Below, one piece after another: positions 1-9,154 of a stretch of DNA of 64,000 bases (its first letter is position 1; each line of letters begins with the position of its first letter). A program made the translations under genes and the position numbers. The DNA comes from JACVRW01 sp034664085. Lineage in GTDB: Bacteria; Actinomycetota; Thermoleophilia; Solirubrobacterales; Thermoleophilaceae. The stretch is from the NCBI GenBank assembly GCA_034664085.1, contig JAXDII010000075.1:1-64000 (forward strand), written 5' to 3'. The notes below the pieces were generated by a model. That model had not been told where the DNA came from. It worked only from the letters and a program-made list of their open reading frames with translations, and did no database searches.

Positions 1-67
1 GTTGTCTGAGAGCGGCTGCGTCGTCATAGGAGCCGGGAAGGGTACAGATGGAACGGAATTGCGCGGC

Positions 68-340
68 TCAGGGACAGCGGACGCCCGGAGGCTGCTCCAG
101 CTCGATGCGCTGCTCGTGGCGCATGCCAAGCACGGAGTAGCGGATCCAGACGGCGTCGAGCCGAGCGATGCGGGCCGCACAGACGCGGCCCCTCCCAACC
201 GCTCGGGCTCGCAGCTGATCGCGGACGAACCACGCAGTCGCGATCTAGCCCACGAACGTCGCCCAGGCGACCCGCCAGAAGCTGGGTCGCAGCGGCGGGG
301 CGACGCCGGTGCCGGGCTGCTGTGTGAGCACGCTGTTCAT
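68..340 (-). pseudogene. possible small membrane protein gene interrupted by TAG
   Basis: Reading the minus strand from ATG at 340 gives 31 codons, a TAG at 245-247, then 58 more in-frame codons to a TGA at 68-70. Codons on both sides of the TAG mostly end in G or C, as in real genes here. The TAG lies inside a hydrophobic stretch (VAWATFVG-stop-IATAWFV) that would be one membrane segment if read through; the remainder is basic. I do not recognise the family. The ATG is only 6 bp from the divergent transporter start at 347, which leaves little promoter room. It could be a nonsense-mutated gene, a sequencing error or chance. Confidence 0.3.
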
Positions 341-346
341 GGCACG

Positions 347-1276
347 ATGCCGCCCCCATTGTCTGCCCGCCCGCGCCCCACCGTCAACCCAGCCCAGCCG
401 CGGGGCCCCGCGGAGCGCCTCGCGCCCTTCGTGTTCGTCGCGCTGTGGTCGGCCGGGTTCTCGTTCGTCGCGCTCGGGCTGCCCGACTCCGAGCCGATCA
501 CCTTCCTCGCGCTGCGCTACGCGATCGTCATGGCGCTGCTGGTTGTGGCGCTGCTCGTGATGCGCCCGCCGCTGCCCACGCGCCGCCGCGACTGGCTCGA
601 CCTCGTGGCCGTCGGGGTTCTGCTCCAGGCGCTGTACTTCTCGCTGCTCTACCTGGCACTCGACCTGGAGAGCTCCACCGGCACGATCGCCCTGATCGTG
701 TCCTTGCAGCCGGTGCTCGTCGCGCTGCTGGCGCCGCGCATCGCGGGCGAGCGGGTGACGTGGCTGCGCTGGGCCGGCCTCATGCTCGGCCTGGTTGGCG
801 CCGCCCTGGTGATCGCCTCCCGCTCGGCGGTCGGCGGCCTGTCCGCGGCCGGGCTGGCCTGCGCCGCCGGCGCGCTGGGCGCCATCACCGCCGGGACCCT
901 CTACGAGACGCGCTTCGGGAGGGAGCACCACCCCGTCACGGCGAACGCCGTGCAGATAGCGGTGGCGCTCGCCCTCACGCTGCCGGCGGCGCTGGCCCTG
1001 GAGGGCTTCCGCGTCGAGTGGACGGCCGACCTCGCCATCTCGCTCGCCTACCTGGTGCTGGCCAACTCGCTCGTCGCGATCACCCTGCTGCTGATGATGG
1101 TCCGGCGCGGCGAAGCCTCGCGGGTGTCGGCGCTGTTCTTCCTCGTCCCGCCGCTAGCCGCCCTGATCGCATGGGCCGTCCTCGGGGAGTCCCTGCCCGG
1201 CCTGGCGTGGATCGGGATGGTGGTCGCGACCGCCGGGGTCGCGATCGCTACTCGCCGCGCCCGCGGCTCGTCTTGA
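347..1276 (+). CDS. EamA/DMT-family transporter
   Basis: This is a drug/metabolite-transporter superfamily membrane protein, probably an exporter of small metabolites or amino acids; the substrate cannot be told. The 309-residue protein has about ten hydrophobic segments in two repeated halves. The first begins at LAPFVFVALWSAGF near residue 27, and the second half carries the usual SLAYLVLANSLVAI and ALIAWAVLGE stretches. I chose the ATG at 347 because it leaves a short Pro/Arg-rich cytoplasmic N-terminus; the frame stays open upstream to the window edge but looks non-coding there. No clear Shine-Dalgarno is visible. The 3' end overlaps the convergent der gene by 29 bp. Confidence 0.85.
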   Translation: MPPPLSARPRPTVNPAQPRGPAERLAPFVFVALWSAGFSFVALGLPDSEPITFLALRYAIVMALLVVALLVMRPPLPTRRRDWLDLVAVGVLLQALYFSLLYLALDLESSTGTIALIVSLQPVLVALLAPRIAGERVTWLRWAGLMLGLVGAALVIASRSAVGGLSAAGLACAAGALGAITAGTLYETRFGREHHPVTANAVQIAVALALTLPAALALEGFRVEWTADLAISLAYLVLANSLVAITLLLMMVRRGEASRVSALFFLVPPLAALIAWAVLGESLPGLAWIGMVVATAGVAIATRRARGSS

Positions 1277-2552
1277 AGTCGATCACCAGCGGCACGCCCT
1301 GCAGGCCGTAGCGGTCGCGCAGGCGGTTCTCCAGGAAGTAGGCGTAGTCGCGCGTGACCTGGCCGCGGTTGTTGACCTGGATGGCGAAGCGCGGCGGGTT
1401 GGTCTCGTACTGGGCCATGTAGTACATGCGCAGCCGCTTGCCGCGCACCGCGGGCGGCTCGCGCAGGTTCTGGAGGTCGCCGAGGAAGCGGTTCAGCTCG
1501 GGCGTGGGGATCCACTGCGTGGAGCGGTCCGCCAGCGAGACGGCCTCCGCCATCAGCCGCTTGAGCCCGCGCCCGCTCTTCGCGGACACGGCCATCACCT
1601 GCGGCCGCTGGCGCAGCTTCTTCGCCACGCGCGCCTTGGCGTCTTCAAGGTCGGTGTCGGTCACATCCCACTTGTTGAGCGCGAGCACCGTCGCGCACTT
1701 GTTCTTCATCGCCATCTCGGCGATGCGGAAGTCCTCGCTGGTGACGCCCTCGCTGGCGTCGCAGACCACGATCGCCACCTGGGCGCGGTCGGCGGCCTGC
1801 TCCGAGCGCAGCTGGGCGTAGTAGTCGATCGAGCCGGCGACCTTGGTGCGGCGGCGCAGTCCGGCGGTGTCGACGAGGACCACCTCGCGCCCCTCGATCT
1901 CGATGCGCGTGTCGATCGAGTCGCGCGTGGTGCCCGCCACCGAGTCGACGATCACCCGCTCCTCCCCCAGCAGCCGGTTGAGCAGCGACGACTTGCCGAC
2001 GTTCGGGCGGCCGATCAGGGCCAGCCGCGTGTCCAGCGGCTCTTCCCCCTCGCCATCAGGCAGGTGCTCGACGATCACGTCGAGGAGGTCGCCGGTCCCG
2101 AGCCCCTGGGTGGCCGAGACCGGCATCGGCTCGCCGAGGCCGAGCGCGTAGAACTCCGCCGCGAGACCCTGCTGGGTGCCCTCGTCGACCTTGTTGGCGA
2201 CCACGATCGTCGGCACCGCGCCGCCGCGCAGCTCGCTCGCCAGCTCGGCGTCCCCGGGGCGCAGCCCGGCGCGTGCGTCCACCACCAGGACGGCCAGCTC
2301 GGCGTCCGCGAGGGCGGCCATCGCCTGCTGGCGGATCTCGTCGGCCAGCTCGTGCTCGCCTGCGATGTCCACCCCGCCGGTGTCGACGAGCGTGAAGCCG
2401 AGGCCGTTCCAGTCGGCGTCGACCTCCTTGCGGTCGCGCGTGACGCCCGCCTGCTCGTGGACGACCGTCTCGCGCGTCCCGGAGAGCCGGTTCACGAGCG
2501 TCGACTTGCCCACGTTGGGGTAGCCGACGATCGCGACCTTGGAGCGCTTCAT
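1248..2552 (-). CDS. der: ribosome assembly GTPase Der (EngA)
   Basis: Der is an essential tandem GTPase needed for 50S ribosomal subunit maturation in the cytoplasm. The 434-residue protein has both G domains. The first has P-loop GYPNVGKS at 10-17, DTGG at 57-60 and NKVD at 120-123. The second has P-loop GRPNVGKS at 181-188, DTAG at 228-231 and NKWD at 293-296. A KH-like C-terminal domain runs from about 345 to the end and finishes in a basic tail. Length matches the family. Its ATG overlaps the cmk stop codon (ATGA), so translation is likely coupled. The cmk-der pairing is conserved in many Gram-positives. Confidence 0.97.
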   Translation of the reverse strand: MKRSKVAIVGYPNVGKSTLVNRLSGTRETVVHEQAGVTRDRKEVDADWNGLGFTLVDTGGVDIAGEHELADEIRQQAMAALADAELAVLVVDARAGLRPGDAELASELRGGAVPTIVVANKVDEGTQQGLAAEFYALGLGEPMPVSATQGLGTGDLLDVIVEHLPDGEGEEPLDTRLALIGRPNVGKSSLLNRLLGEERVIVDSVAGTTRDSIDTRIEIEGREVVLVDTAGLRRRTKVAGSIDYYAQLRSEQAADRAQVAIVVCDASEGVTSEDFRIAEMAMKNKCATVLALNKWDVTDTDLEDAKARVAKKLRQRPQVMAVSAKSGRGLKRLMAEAVSLADRSTQWIPTPELNRFLGDLQNLREPPAVRGKRLRMYYMAQYETNPPRFAIQVNNRGQVTRDYAYFLENRLRDRYGLQGVPLVIDFKTSRGRGE

Positions 2553-3160
2553 CGGCTCTCGTAGACGAGCGCGGCGATCCGTTCGACCACCTCGTCGAGG
2601 GTGAGGCCGGTGGTGTCCAGCGCCACCGCGCCGGGGGCCATCTGAAGCGGCGAGTGCTCGCGCGTCTCGTCCTGCGCGTCGCGCAGCGCCTGGTCTCGCA
2701 TGACGGAGTCGATCTCGGCGCCCAGCTCGGCCGCGCGGCGGCGCGCGCGCTCCTCCGCGCTGGCCGTGAGGAAGATCTTCACGGGGGCATCGGGCACGAC
2801 CACCGTGCCGATGTCGCGGCCCTCCACCACCCAGTCGCCCTCGGCGAGCAGCTCGCGCTGCTTGTCCACCAGCGCGGCGCGCACCTTGTCGTTCGTCGCG
2901 ACCCGCGAGGCGGCCTCCGAGATCTCGGGCGCGCGAATCGCCTCGGTCACGTCCTCGCCGTTGACCAGCACGCGGTCACCGACCTGGATGTCGAGCCCCC
3001 GCGCGTACTCCGACGCGGGGCCGCCTCCGCGCTGGGTGAGCAGGCCGACCGCGCGGTACATCGCGCCCGAGTCCAGGTACGTGTAGCCGAGCGCGCGCGC
3101 CAATCCGCGCGCCACGCTGCTCTTGCCGGCCCCCGCCGGCCCGTCGATCGCGACGACCAT
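2549..3160 (-). CDS. cmk: cytidylate kinase
   Basis: This enzyme phosphorylates CMP and dCMP with ATP for nucleotide and DNA precursor supply. The 203-residue protein starts MVVAIDGPAGAGKSS, with the P-loop at 7-15. It carries the DSGAMYRAVGL motif near 35 and VVEGRDIGTVVVPDA in the CMP-binding region. I chose the ATG at 3160 because the P-loop then lies at the usual position; an upstream extension in the same frame overlaps aroA and is unrelated. It overlaps der by 4 bp and follows aroA after 10 bp, so it is probably cotranscribed with the aromatic genes. Confidence 0.96.
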   Translation of the reverse strand: MVVAIDGPAGAGKSSVARGLARALGYTYLDSGAMYRAVGLLTQRGGGPASEYARGLDIQVGDRVLVNGEDVTEAIRAPEISEAASRVATNDKVRAALVDKQRELLAEGDWVVEGRDIGTVVVPDAPVKIFLTASAEERARRRAAELGAEIDSVMRDQALRDAQDETREHSPLQMAPGAVALDTTGLTLDEVVERIAALVYESR

Positions 3161-3170
3161 GGCTGTGAGG

Positions 3171-4481
3171 CTAGTCGTCGCGGCGGCCCAGCAGAGCGGC
3201 CAGATCCTGCTCGAAGCCCGGGTAGGAGACGGCCGCGGCCTCCATGTTGAGCACCTCGACGCCCTCCCGCGACGCGAGCCCCGCGACCGCGCCCAGCATC
3301 GCAAGCCGGTGGTCGCCCAGCGAGTCGATCGTCCCGCCGCGCAGCGGCGAGCCGTCGCCGCGCACCACGAAGCCGTCCTCCGTCTCCTCGATGTCGGCGC
3401 CCAGGCCGCGCAGCCCATCCACCACGGCGGCGATCCGGTCGGACTCCTTGAAGCGCAGCTCCTCGGCGCCGCGCACGACGGTATCGCCCTCGGCGACGGC
3501 GCCCAGGAGCGCGACCAGCGTGAGCTCGTCGATCGCCAGCGGCACCTCGTCGCCCTCCACGACCGTGCCCTCGAGCGTGCTGGAGGCGACGTCGAGCTCC
3601 CCGACCGGCTCGGCGTCCGACTCGGCGCCCTGCTCCTCCAGGTCCCCCAAGATGACCGCGCCCATGCGCTGGGCGATCCGGAAGAAGCCGGTGCGCGTCC
3701 AGTTGAGGCCGACGTCCTTCACGACCACGCGCGAGCCGGGCACGAGCATCGCCGCCGCGACGATGAAGGCGGCGGACGACGGGTCGGCCGGGACCACGAT
3801 CTCCTCCAGCTCCAGCTCGTCGACCGCCGAGACGGTGTAGCGCAGCCCGTCGCGCTCGAAGGGGGCGCGGGCGCGCCGCAGCAGGCGCTCGGTGTGGTCG
3901 CGGCTCTGCTGGGCCTCGATGACGGTGGTCGAGCCCTCGGCGAGCATGCCGGCGATCAGGACGCACGACTTGACCTGGGCGCTCGGGACCGGCATGTCGT
4001 AGGTGATGCCGGTGAGCTGGGCCCCGCGCACGGTGAACGGCGGGAAGCGGCCCTCGCGCGTTTCCAGCTCGGCGCCCATGGCCTTCAGCGGCTCGACGAT
4101 CCGGTCAACGGGGCGCTGCCGGATCGACTCGTCGCCGTCGAGCGTCCAGGCGCCGCCCGGCTGGCCCGCGAGCCAGCCCGGCAGCAGCCGCATCAGCGTC
4201 CCCGAGTTGCCGACGTCGAGCAGGCCGCCGGTCGCCTCGAGCGGAGCGTGCAGGCCCACGCCGCGGATCAGCACGCGGCCGGGGCCGTCCTCCTCGACGG
4301 CGGCGCCGAGCTTGAGCAGGGCATCGAGCGTCGAGCGGGTGTCCTGGGAGTCGAGGTAGTTGACGATCGCGACCGGCTCGTCCGCCATCGCGCCGAACAG
4401 CGCCGCGCGGTGCGAGATCGACTTGTCGGCAGGCGGCAGGTAATCGCCGCGCAGCGGGCCGGCGGGTTCGAAGCGGGTCAT
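3171..4481 (-). CDS. aroA: 3-phosphoshikimate 1-carboxyvinyltransferase (EPSP synthase)
   Basis: AroA makes 5-enolpyruvylshikimate-3-phosphate from shikimate-3-phosphate and PEP, the sixth shikimate-pathway step. The 436-residue protein has the substrate-binding PPADKSISHR near 16-25, the GNSGTLMRLLPG motif, the repeated two-domain fold and the C-terminal RFKESDRI and GDHRLAM motifs. Length fits the family. The ATG at 4481 overlaps the tyrA stop (ATGA). The residue after the first conserved stretch looks like the glyphosate-sensitive type, but I cannot classify it firmly. It lies between tyrA and cmk in a tight operon. Confidence 0.96.
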   Translation of the reverse strand: MTRFEPAGPLRGDYLPPADKSISHRAALFGAMADEPVAIVNYLDSQDTRSTLDALLKLGAAVEEDGPGRVLIRGVGLHAPLEATGGLLDVGNSGTLMRLLPGWLAGQPGGAWTLDGDESIRQRPVDRIVEPLKAMGAELETREGRFPPFTVRGAQLTGITYDMPVPSAQVKSCVLIAGMLAEGSTTVIEAQQSRDHTERLLRRARAPFERDGLRYTVSAVDELELEEIVVPADPSSAAFIVAAAMLVPGSRVVVKDVGLNWTRTGFFRIAQRMGAVILGDLEEQGAESDAEPVGELDVASSTLEGTVVEGDEVPLAIDELTLVALLGAVAEGDTVVRGAEELRFKESDRIAAVVDGLRGLGADIEETEDGFVVRGDGSPLRGGTIDSLGDHRLAMLGAVAGLASREGVEVLNMEAAAVSYPGFEQDLAALLGRRDD

Positions 4482-5538
4482 AGCTCGGCGACGGGAAAGC
4501 CGAGCTCGCCGATCAGCGCCCTGGCGCGCTCCGCCTGGTCGTCGCTGGCGATCCAGAGCGTCATCGCGCCGGAGCGCATGTCGGCTGCCGGCGCAAGCGC
4601 CATGTCGACGATGTTCACTCCGGCCTTGCCCAGCTCGAGCGCCACCTGAGCGACGATACCGGGGCGGTTCGGAACCGTCATGCGCAGCTCGTGAACCGGT
4701 CCGCCCGCCACGTCGGCCTCCAGCAGAACGCGGCGATCCTCGCGGGCGCGGTCGTTCCAGTCGGCCACCTCGCCGGATCGCAACAGCTCCTCCACACGCT
4801 CCAGCTCCTGCCGGAATGCGCTGATCTCCTCCACGATCGCCCCGCGGTTGGCGCGGTAGATGTCGGCCCACATCGCGGTGTTGGCGCCCGCCACGCGAGT
4901 CATGTCGCGGAAGCTCGGGCCGACCTGGCGCAGCGCCTCGCCGTGGTCGAGCAGCCGCGCCGCGGCCTGGGAGGCCAGCACGTTGGCGAGCACGTGCGGC
5001 AGGTGGCTGAAGACCGCGACCAGCCGGTCGTGCGTGGCGGGGTCGACGGCCACCGGGCGCGCCCCGACGTCGACCACGAAGCGGTGCAGCCGCTCGTAGA
5101 GCAGCCCCTCGGAGTTCGGGAGCGGGGTCAGGTACCAGACCGCGCCCTGGAACAGGTCGGCGCGGGCGTGCTCCACTCCGGCCGTCTCGGCGCCGGCGAT
5201 CGGGTGCCCGCCCACGAAGCGCGGGTCGTCGATTCCGGCGAGCAGGCCCTGCTTGGTGGACCCCACGTCCGTGACGAGGCAGTCGCTGCCGGCCACCGCG
5301 AGCGCGTCGCTCACCTGTGCCGGCAGCACGCCCACGGGCGCGCAGGCGAAGCACATCGCGGCTCCGTCCAGGGCGTCGGCGAGCGAGTCGGCGGCGCGGT
5401 CGATCGCGCCCAGCTCCACGGCGGTGCGCAGCCGGCCGGGATCGCGGCCGAAGCCCACAACCTCCGCGTCCTCGATGTGCTCGCGGGCGGCGAGCCCGAT
5501 CGATCCCCCGATCAGGCCGACACCGAGGACCGCGATCC

Positions 5539-5542
<4 letters not shown>
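4478..5542 (-). CDS. tyrA: prephenate dehydrogenase with C-terminal ACT domain
   Basis: TyrA converts prephenate to 4-hydroxyphenylpyruvate with NAD(P)+, committing chorismate to tyrosine. The 354-residue protein starts with the dinucleotide-binding GVGLIGGSIG at 7-16, has the conserved VGGHPIAGAE motif near 105, and an all-helical dimerisation part. The last 70 or so residues (from VHELRMTVPNRPGIVAQ) form an ACT domain, which usually binds an amino acid and gives feedback control, here presumably tyrosine. Its ATG overlaps the DAHP synthase stop (ATGA), and its stop overlaps aroA. No chorismate mutase domain is fused; a separate aroH lies about 2.5 kb upstream. Confidence 0.95.
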
Positions 5543-6618
<1,076 letters not shown>

Positions 6619-6676
6619 GGTGTGTGTCAAGCCTTTCAGACGTCTCGAGTCCGTTGAATGCGGTGGTGCTCGAAGC

Positions 6677-6742
6677 GGCGTCCGGCGGGCGTCTCCGAAA
6701 TGGGAAAGCGGCTGGGTGTGGTCAGCCGCCGGGCCGGACGCC
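6677..6742 (-). promoter_or_regulatory. nested stem-loops of a putative transcription attenuator
   Basis: In the minus-strand RNA the arm GGCGTCCGGC (6742-6733) begins at the leader-peptide stop codon and is perfectly complementary to GCCGGACGCC (6686-6677). Between them GCGGCTG and CAGCCGC form a perfect 7-bp hairpin (6729-6708) with an 8-nt loop, followed by TTTCCCATTTC. The inner hairpin plus T-rich run looks like a terminator; the outer pairing is the candidate alternative fold. I could not show by eye that the two folds exclude each other. It lies between the leader peptide and the DAHP synthase start. Confidence 0.55.
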
Positions 6743-6828
6743 TAAGTAAATCGCCAATACCAGTACGCACGCCGACCGACGCCCCTGGGGGCGCGGCTCG
6801 CGAAGGACGGCTGAGCGTGCCGGTGCAT
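6742..6828 (-). CDS. leader peptide with aromatic codon run
   Basis: An ATG at 6828 opens a 28-codon frame ending in TAG. Residues 21-28 read AYWYWRFT, encoded by GCG TAC TGG TAT TGG CGA TTT ACT, so five of the last seven residues are aromatic, directly before the stop. Stem-loops start at the stop codon and the next gene is DAHP synthase. This is the architecture of ribosome-mediated attenuation, in which slow decoding under aromatic amino-acid shortage changes RNA folding. A comparable leader (aroR before aroF) is known from Corynebacterium glutamicum. The -10 element ends 8 nt before the ATG, so the message may be leaderless. Mixed Tyr, Trp and Phe codons suggest general aromatic sensing. 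Confidence 0.65.
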   Translation of the reverse strand: MHRHAQPSFASRAPRGVGRRAYWYWRFT

Positions 6829-6836
6829 CCCGACCA

Positions 6837-6866
6837 CTTGTAGCACGGACTCGTCACGCCGTGCAA
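6837..6866 (-). promoter_or_regulatory. putative promoter for the leader peptide-DAHP synthase unit
   Basis: On the minus strand TTGCAC (6866-6861) and TACAAG (6842-6837) are separated by 18 bp, an imperfect sigma-A-type pair. The spacer contains the inverted repeat GCACGG/CCGTGC (6843-6864), a possible repressor site. The expected transcription start falls at or next to the leader ATG at 6828. The remaining gap up to hisC (6867-6934) holds nothing I recognise. Confidence 0.35.
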
Positions 6867-6934
6867 CCGCCGGGCGCGGGCTGGCTCATGTCACTTGCTT
6901 CGGCCGGGTGGGCGCCGCCTTTAGCTCTGCGCGG

Positions 6935-8011
6935 CTAGAGCAGCCCGTCGAGCGCCGCCAGGAAGCGGTCGTTCTCGGCACGCGTGCCGTAGGTGACACG
7001 CAGCCGGCCCGGCTCCCCGAGCGCCGCCCCGGCGCGCACGATCACGCCCTGGCGCGCGAGCCCGTCGACGATGGCCTCCTCGTCGCGTCCGCCCAGCAGC
7101 ACCCACGAGAAGTTGGCCTGGCTGTCGGTCGTGTCCAGGCCGCGCCGCGCCAGCTCGGATTCCACGTGCAGCCGCTCGACCGCGTTCCGCTCCACGCGCC
7201 GCTCGACCTCGTCTTGGTGCCCGATCGCCTCGGCCGCGGCGGCCTGCGCCAGCGCGTTGACCGAGAAGGGCTGGCGCACGCGGTCGACGGCCAGGCGGAA
7301 CGACTCGGGGCCGAGCGCGTAACCGGCGCGCAGCCCGCAGAGTCCGTACACCTTCGAGAAGGTGCGCAGCAGCACCAGGTTCGGGTGGCGCCCGAGCAGT
7401 TCGAGCGAGTCGTCCGGGTCCTGGAGCGCCGAGAACTCGACGTAGGCCTCGTCGAGCACCACCGCGACGTGGCGCGGCACCTCGCTCAGCCATGCGTCGA
7501 TCACCGCGGGCGCGAACGCGGTGGCGCTGGGGTTGTTCGGGTTGCAGACGAGCATCAGCCGCGTGGCGGCGGTCACCTCGCGGGCCATGGCCTCGAGGTC
7601 GTGCTCGCCCGCCTCGGTCAGCGCCACGGTCACGCCGCGGGCGCCCGACATGGCGGCGAGCTGCGGGTACATGGAGAACGAGGGCCAGGCGTAGATCAGC
7701 TCCGCCCCCGGCTCGAGCATCGCGTCGGCGGCCGCCAGCAGGATCTCGCAGGAGCCGTTGCCGACCGCGATCTGGCCGATCGGCACCCCCGTGCGCTCGG
7801 AGATGCGCCGGCGCAGCTGGCTCTTCTCCGGGTCGGGGTAGCGGTTGAGCGTGCGCAGCTGCGCCTCGACCGCCTCGAGCACCTGCGGGTGCGGAGCGAA
7901 CGGCGTCTCGTTGGAGGCGAGCTTGACCAGCTCGCCGTCGAACGCGTAGGTCGACGCCGCCGGGTAGACCGGGATGTCCTCGAGGCGGCGGTTGAACTCG
8001 ATTCCCGTCAC
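6935..8011 (-). CDS. hisC: HisC-family aminotransferase (histidinol-phosphate or aromatic)
   Basis: This is a PLP-dependent class I/II aminotransferase of the HisC family. The 358-residue protein has CNPNNP at 156-161, LDEAY at 186-190 with the PLP-binding Asp, and the Schiff-base Lys220 in RTFSKVYGLCGLRAGYAL. The family normally makes histidinol phosphate, but members also transaminate phenylpyruvate and 4-hydroxyphenylpyruvate. No other his gene is nearby, while aroH overlaps it upstream (GTGA at 8008-8011) and DAHP synthase and tyrA follow downstream. I therefore infer that the last step of tyrosine or phenylalanine synthesis is at least as likely as histidine synthesis. Confidence 0.85.
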   Translation of the reverse strand: MTGIEFNRRLEDIPVYPAASTYAFDGELVKLASNETPFAPHPQVLEAVEAQLRTLNRYPDPEKSQLRRRISERTGVPIGQIAVGNGSCEILLAAADAMLEPGAELIYAWPSFSMYPQLAAMSGARGVTVALTEAGEHDLEAMAREVTAATRLMLVCNPNNPSATAFAPAVIDAWLSEVPRHVAVVLDEAYVEFSALQDPDDSLELLGRHPNLVLLRTFSKVYGLCGLRAGYALGPESFRLAVDRVRQPFSVNALAQAAAAEAIGHQDEVERRVERNAVERLHVESELARRGLDTTDSQANFSWVLLGGRDEEAIVDGLARQGVIVRAGAALGEPGRLRVTYGTRAENDRFLAALDGLL

Positions 8012-8373
8012 TGGGCCCCCTCCAGGTCGCGCCGCAGCGCCACCGCGTCGCGCAGGTAGACGTGGCGGACCTCGGCCTCCGGGTCCTGATAGCAGTGGAG
8101 CATCATGCGGATCACCCGCGGCAGCGCGCCCGGGACGTCAACCTCGCGGACGCACAGCAGCGGCACGCGGCTGAGCCCGAGGTTGCGGGCGGCCACCGCC
8201 GGGAACTCCGCGTTCAGGTCCTCCGTGCAGGTGAAGATGCAGCTGACCATGTCGTCCGGGGAGAGCCCGTTGCGGTCGATTACCTCGCGCAGGAGCTCCT
8301 CGGTCGCCGACAGGATCGCTCCGGCCTCGTTCTCTTCCACGGTGATGGCGCCCCTGAGCGCTCGCAGCTTCAC
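8008..8373 (-). CDS. aroH: chorismate mutase, AroH (monofunctional, trimeric) type
   Basis: It rearranges chorismate to prephenate, feeding TyrA. The 121-residue protein matches the Bacillus subtilis AroH type in size and motifs: RGAITVEENE at the N-terminus with the substrate-binding Arg7, a central SCIFTCTEDLNAEFPA, and the LLCVREVDVPGALPRVIRMMLH stretch with further active-site residues. The stop overlaps the hisC GTG. It starts 14 bp after the rluB stop, so it probably shares a transcript with the rluB and GGDEF genes upstream. Confidence 0.93.
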   Translation of the reverse strand: MKLRALRGAITVEENEAGAILSATEELLREVIDRNGLSPDDMVSCIFTCTEDLNAEFPAVAARNLGLSRVPLLCVREVDVPGALPRVIRMMLHCYQDPEAEVRHVYLRDAVALRRDLEGAQ

Positions 8374-8387
8374 GGCGCGGGATTGTG

Positions 8388-9125
8388 TCAGGGAGCCCGC
8401 TTTGGCGACCGGGCTCGCCCGCCGGCTGGCTTGGCGGCCGACCGCCGCAGCCGCTCCACCTCGGCGTCCTTGAGTCGGCGGCTCTTGCCGCGCTCCAGGC
8501 CGCGCAGGCCGAGCGGCCCGAAGGCGACCCGCTCCAGCTCGATCACGCGGTGCCCAACCGCCTCCAGCATGCGCCGGACCTGGCGCTTTCGCCCCTCGCG
8601 CAGCACGACCTCGACCACGCCGGGAGCCACCTGGCGGGCGCGGGCCGGGGCGGTGGGCCCGTCGTCCAGCACCACGCCGTCGCGCAGTGCCGCTAGGGCG
8701 CGCGGCGACACCCGCGGGGGGTTGACCCTGGCCCGGTAGACCTTGTCCACGCCGTAGCGCGGGTGGGTCAGCAGGTCGGCCAGCTCGCCGTCGTTGGTCA
8801 GCAGGATCAGACCGGTCGAGTCCGCGTCGAGCCGGCCGACCGGGTAGAGGCGCCGGCGCGAGCGCACCAGGTCCACCACCGTGGGGCGGCCATGCGTGTC
8901 GCGCGCGGTCGAGACGACGCCGGCCGGCTTGTTGAGCGCGTGCACCTCGCGCGGCTCGGGCGCCACCCGACCGCCGTCGACCGCCACGCCGCTCGACTCG
9001 TCCACGTCGCGCGCCGGGTCGGTGACCACCTCCCCGTCCACGCTCACGCGCCCGTGGGCGATCAGGACCTCGGCGGCGCGGCGCGAGGCAACCCCTGCGT
9101 GGGCGAGGAACTTGGCGAGTCGCAC
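8388..9125 (-). CDS. rluB: rRNA pseudouridine synthase, RsuA/RluB type
   Basis: It isomerises a uridine in rRNA, typically near 23S position 2605 for RluB. The 245-residue protein has an N-terminal S4 RNA-binding domain (RLAKFLAHAGVASRRAAEVL) and the catalytic Asp near residue 100 in GRLDADSTGLILLTNDG. The C-terminal EGRKRQVRRMLEAVGH motif is also present. I chose the GTG at 9125 because an ATG five bases upstream is out of frame. In many Gram-positives this gene directly follows scpA-scpB; here it is separated from scpB by the 9.1-15.0 kb block. RsuA-type specificity cannot be excluded. Confidence 0.92.
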   Translation of the reverse strand: MRLAKFLAHAGVASRRAAEVLIAHGRVSVDGEVVTDPARDVDESSGVAVDGGRVAPEPREVHALNKPAGVVSTARDTHGRPTVVDLVRSRRRLYPVGRLDADSTGLILLTNDGELADLLTHPRYGVDKVYRARVNPPRVSPRALAALRDGVVLDDGPTAPARARQVAPGVVEVVLREGRKRQVRRMLEAVGHRVIELERVAFGPLGLRGLERGKSRRLKDAEVERLRRSAAKPAGGRARSPKRAP

Positions 9126-9154
9126 GCCATGCAGCCTCGCAGGCTGCCGGCGGC

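Noticed and set aside
6619..6934. A T-box riboswitch before DAHP synthase
   Set aside because: No T-box antiterminator sequence of the AGGGTGGNACCGCG type was found; the leader peptide explains the region better.
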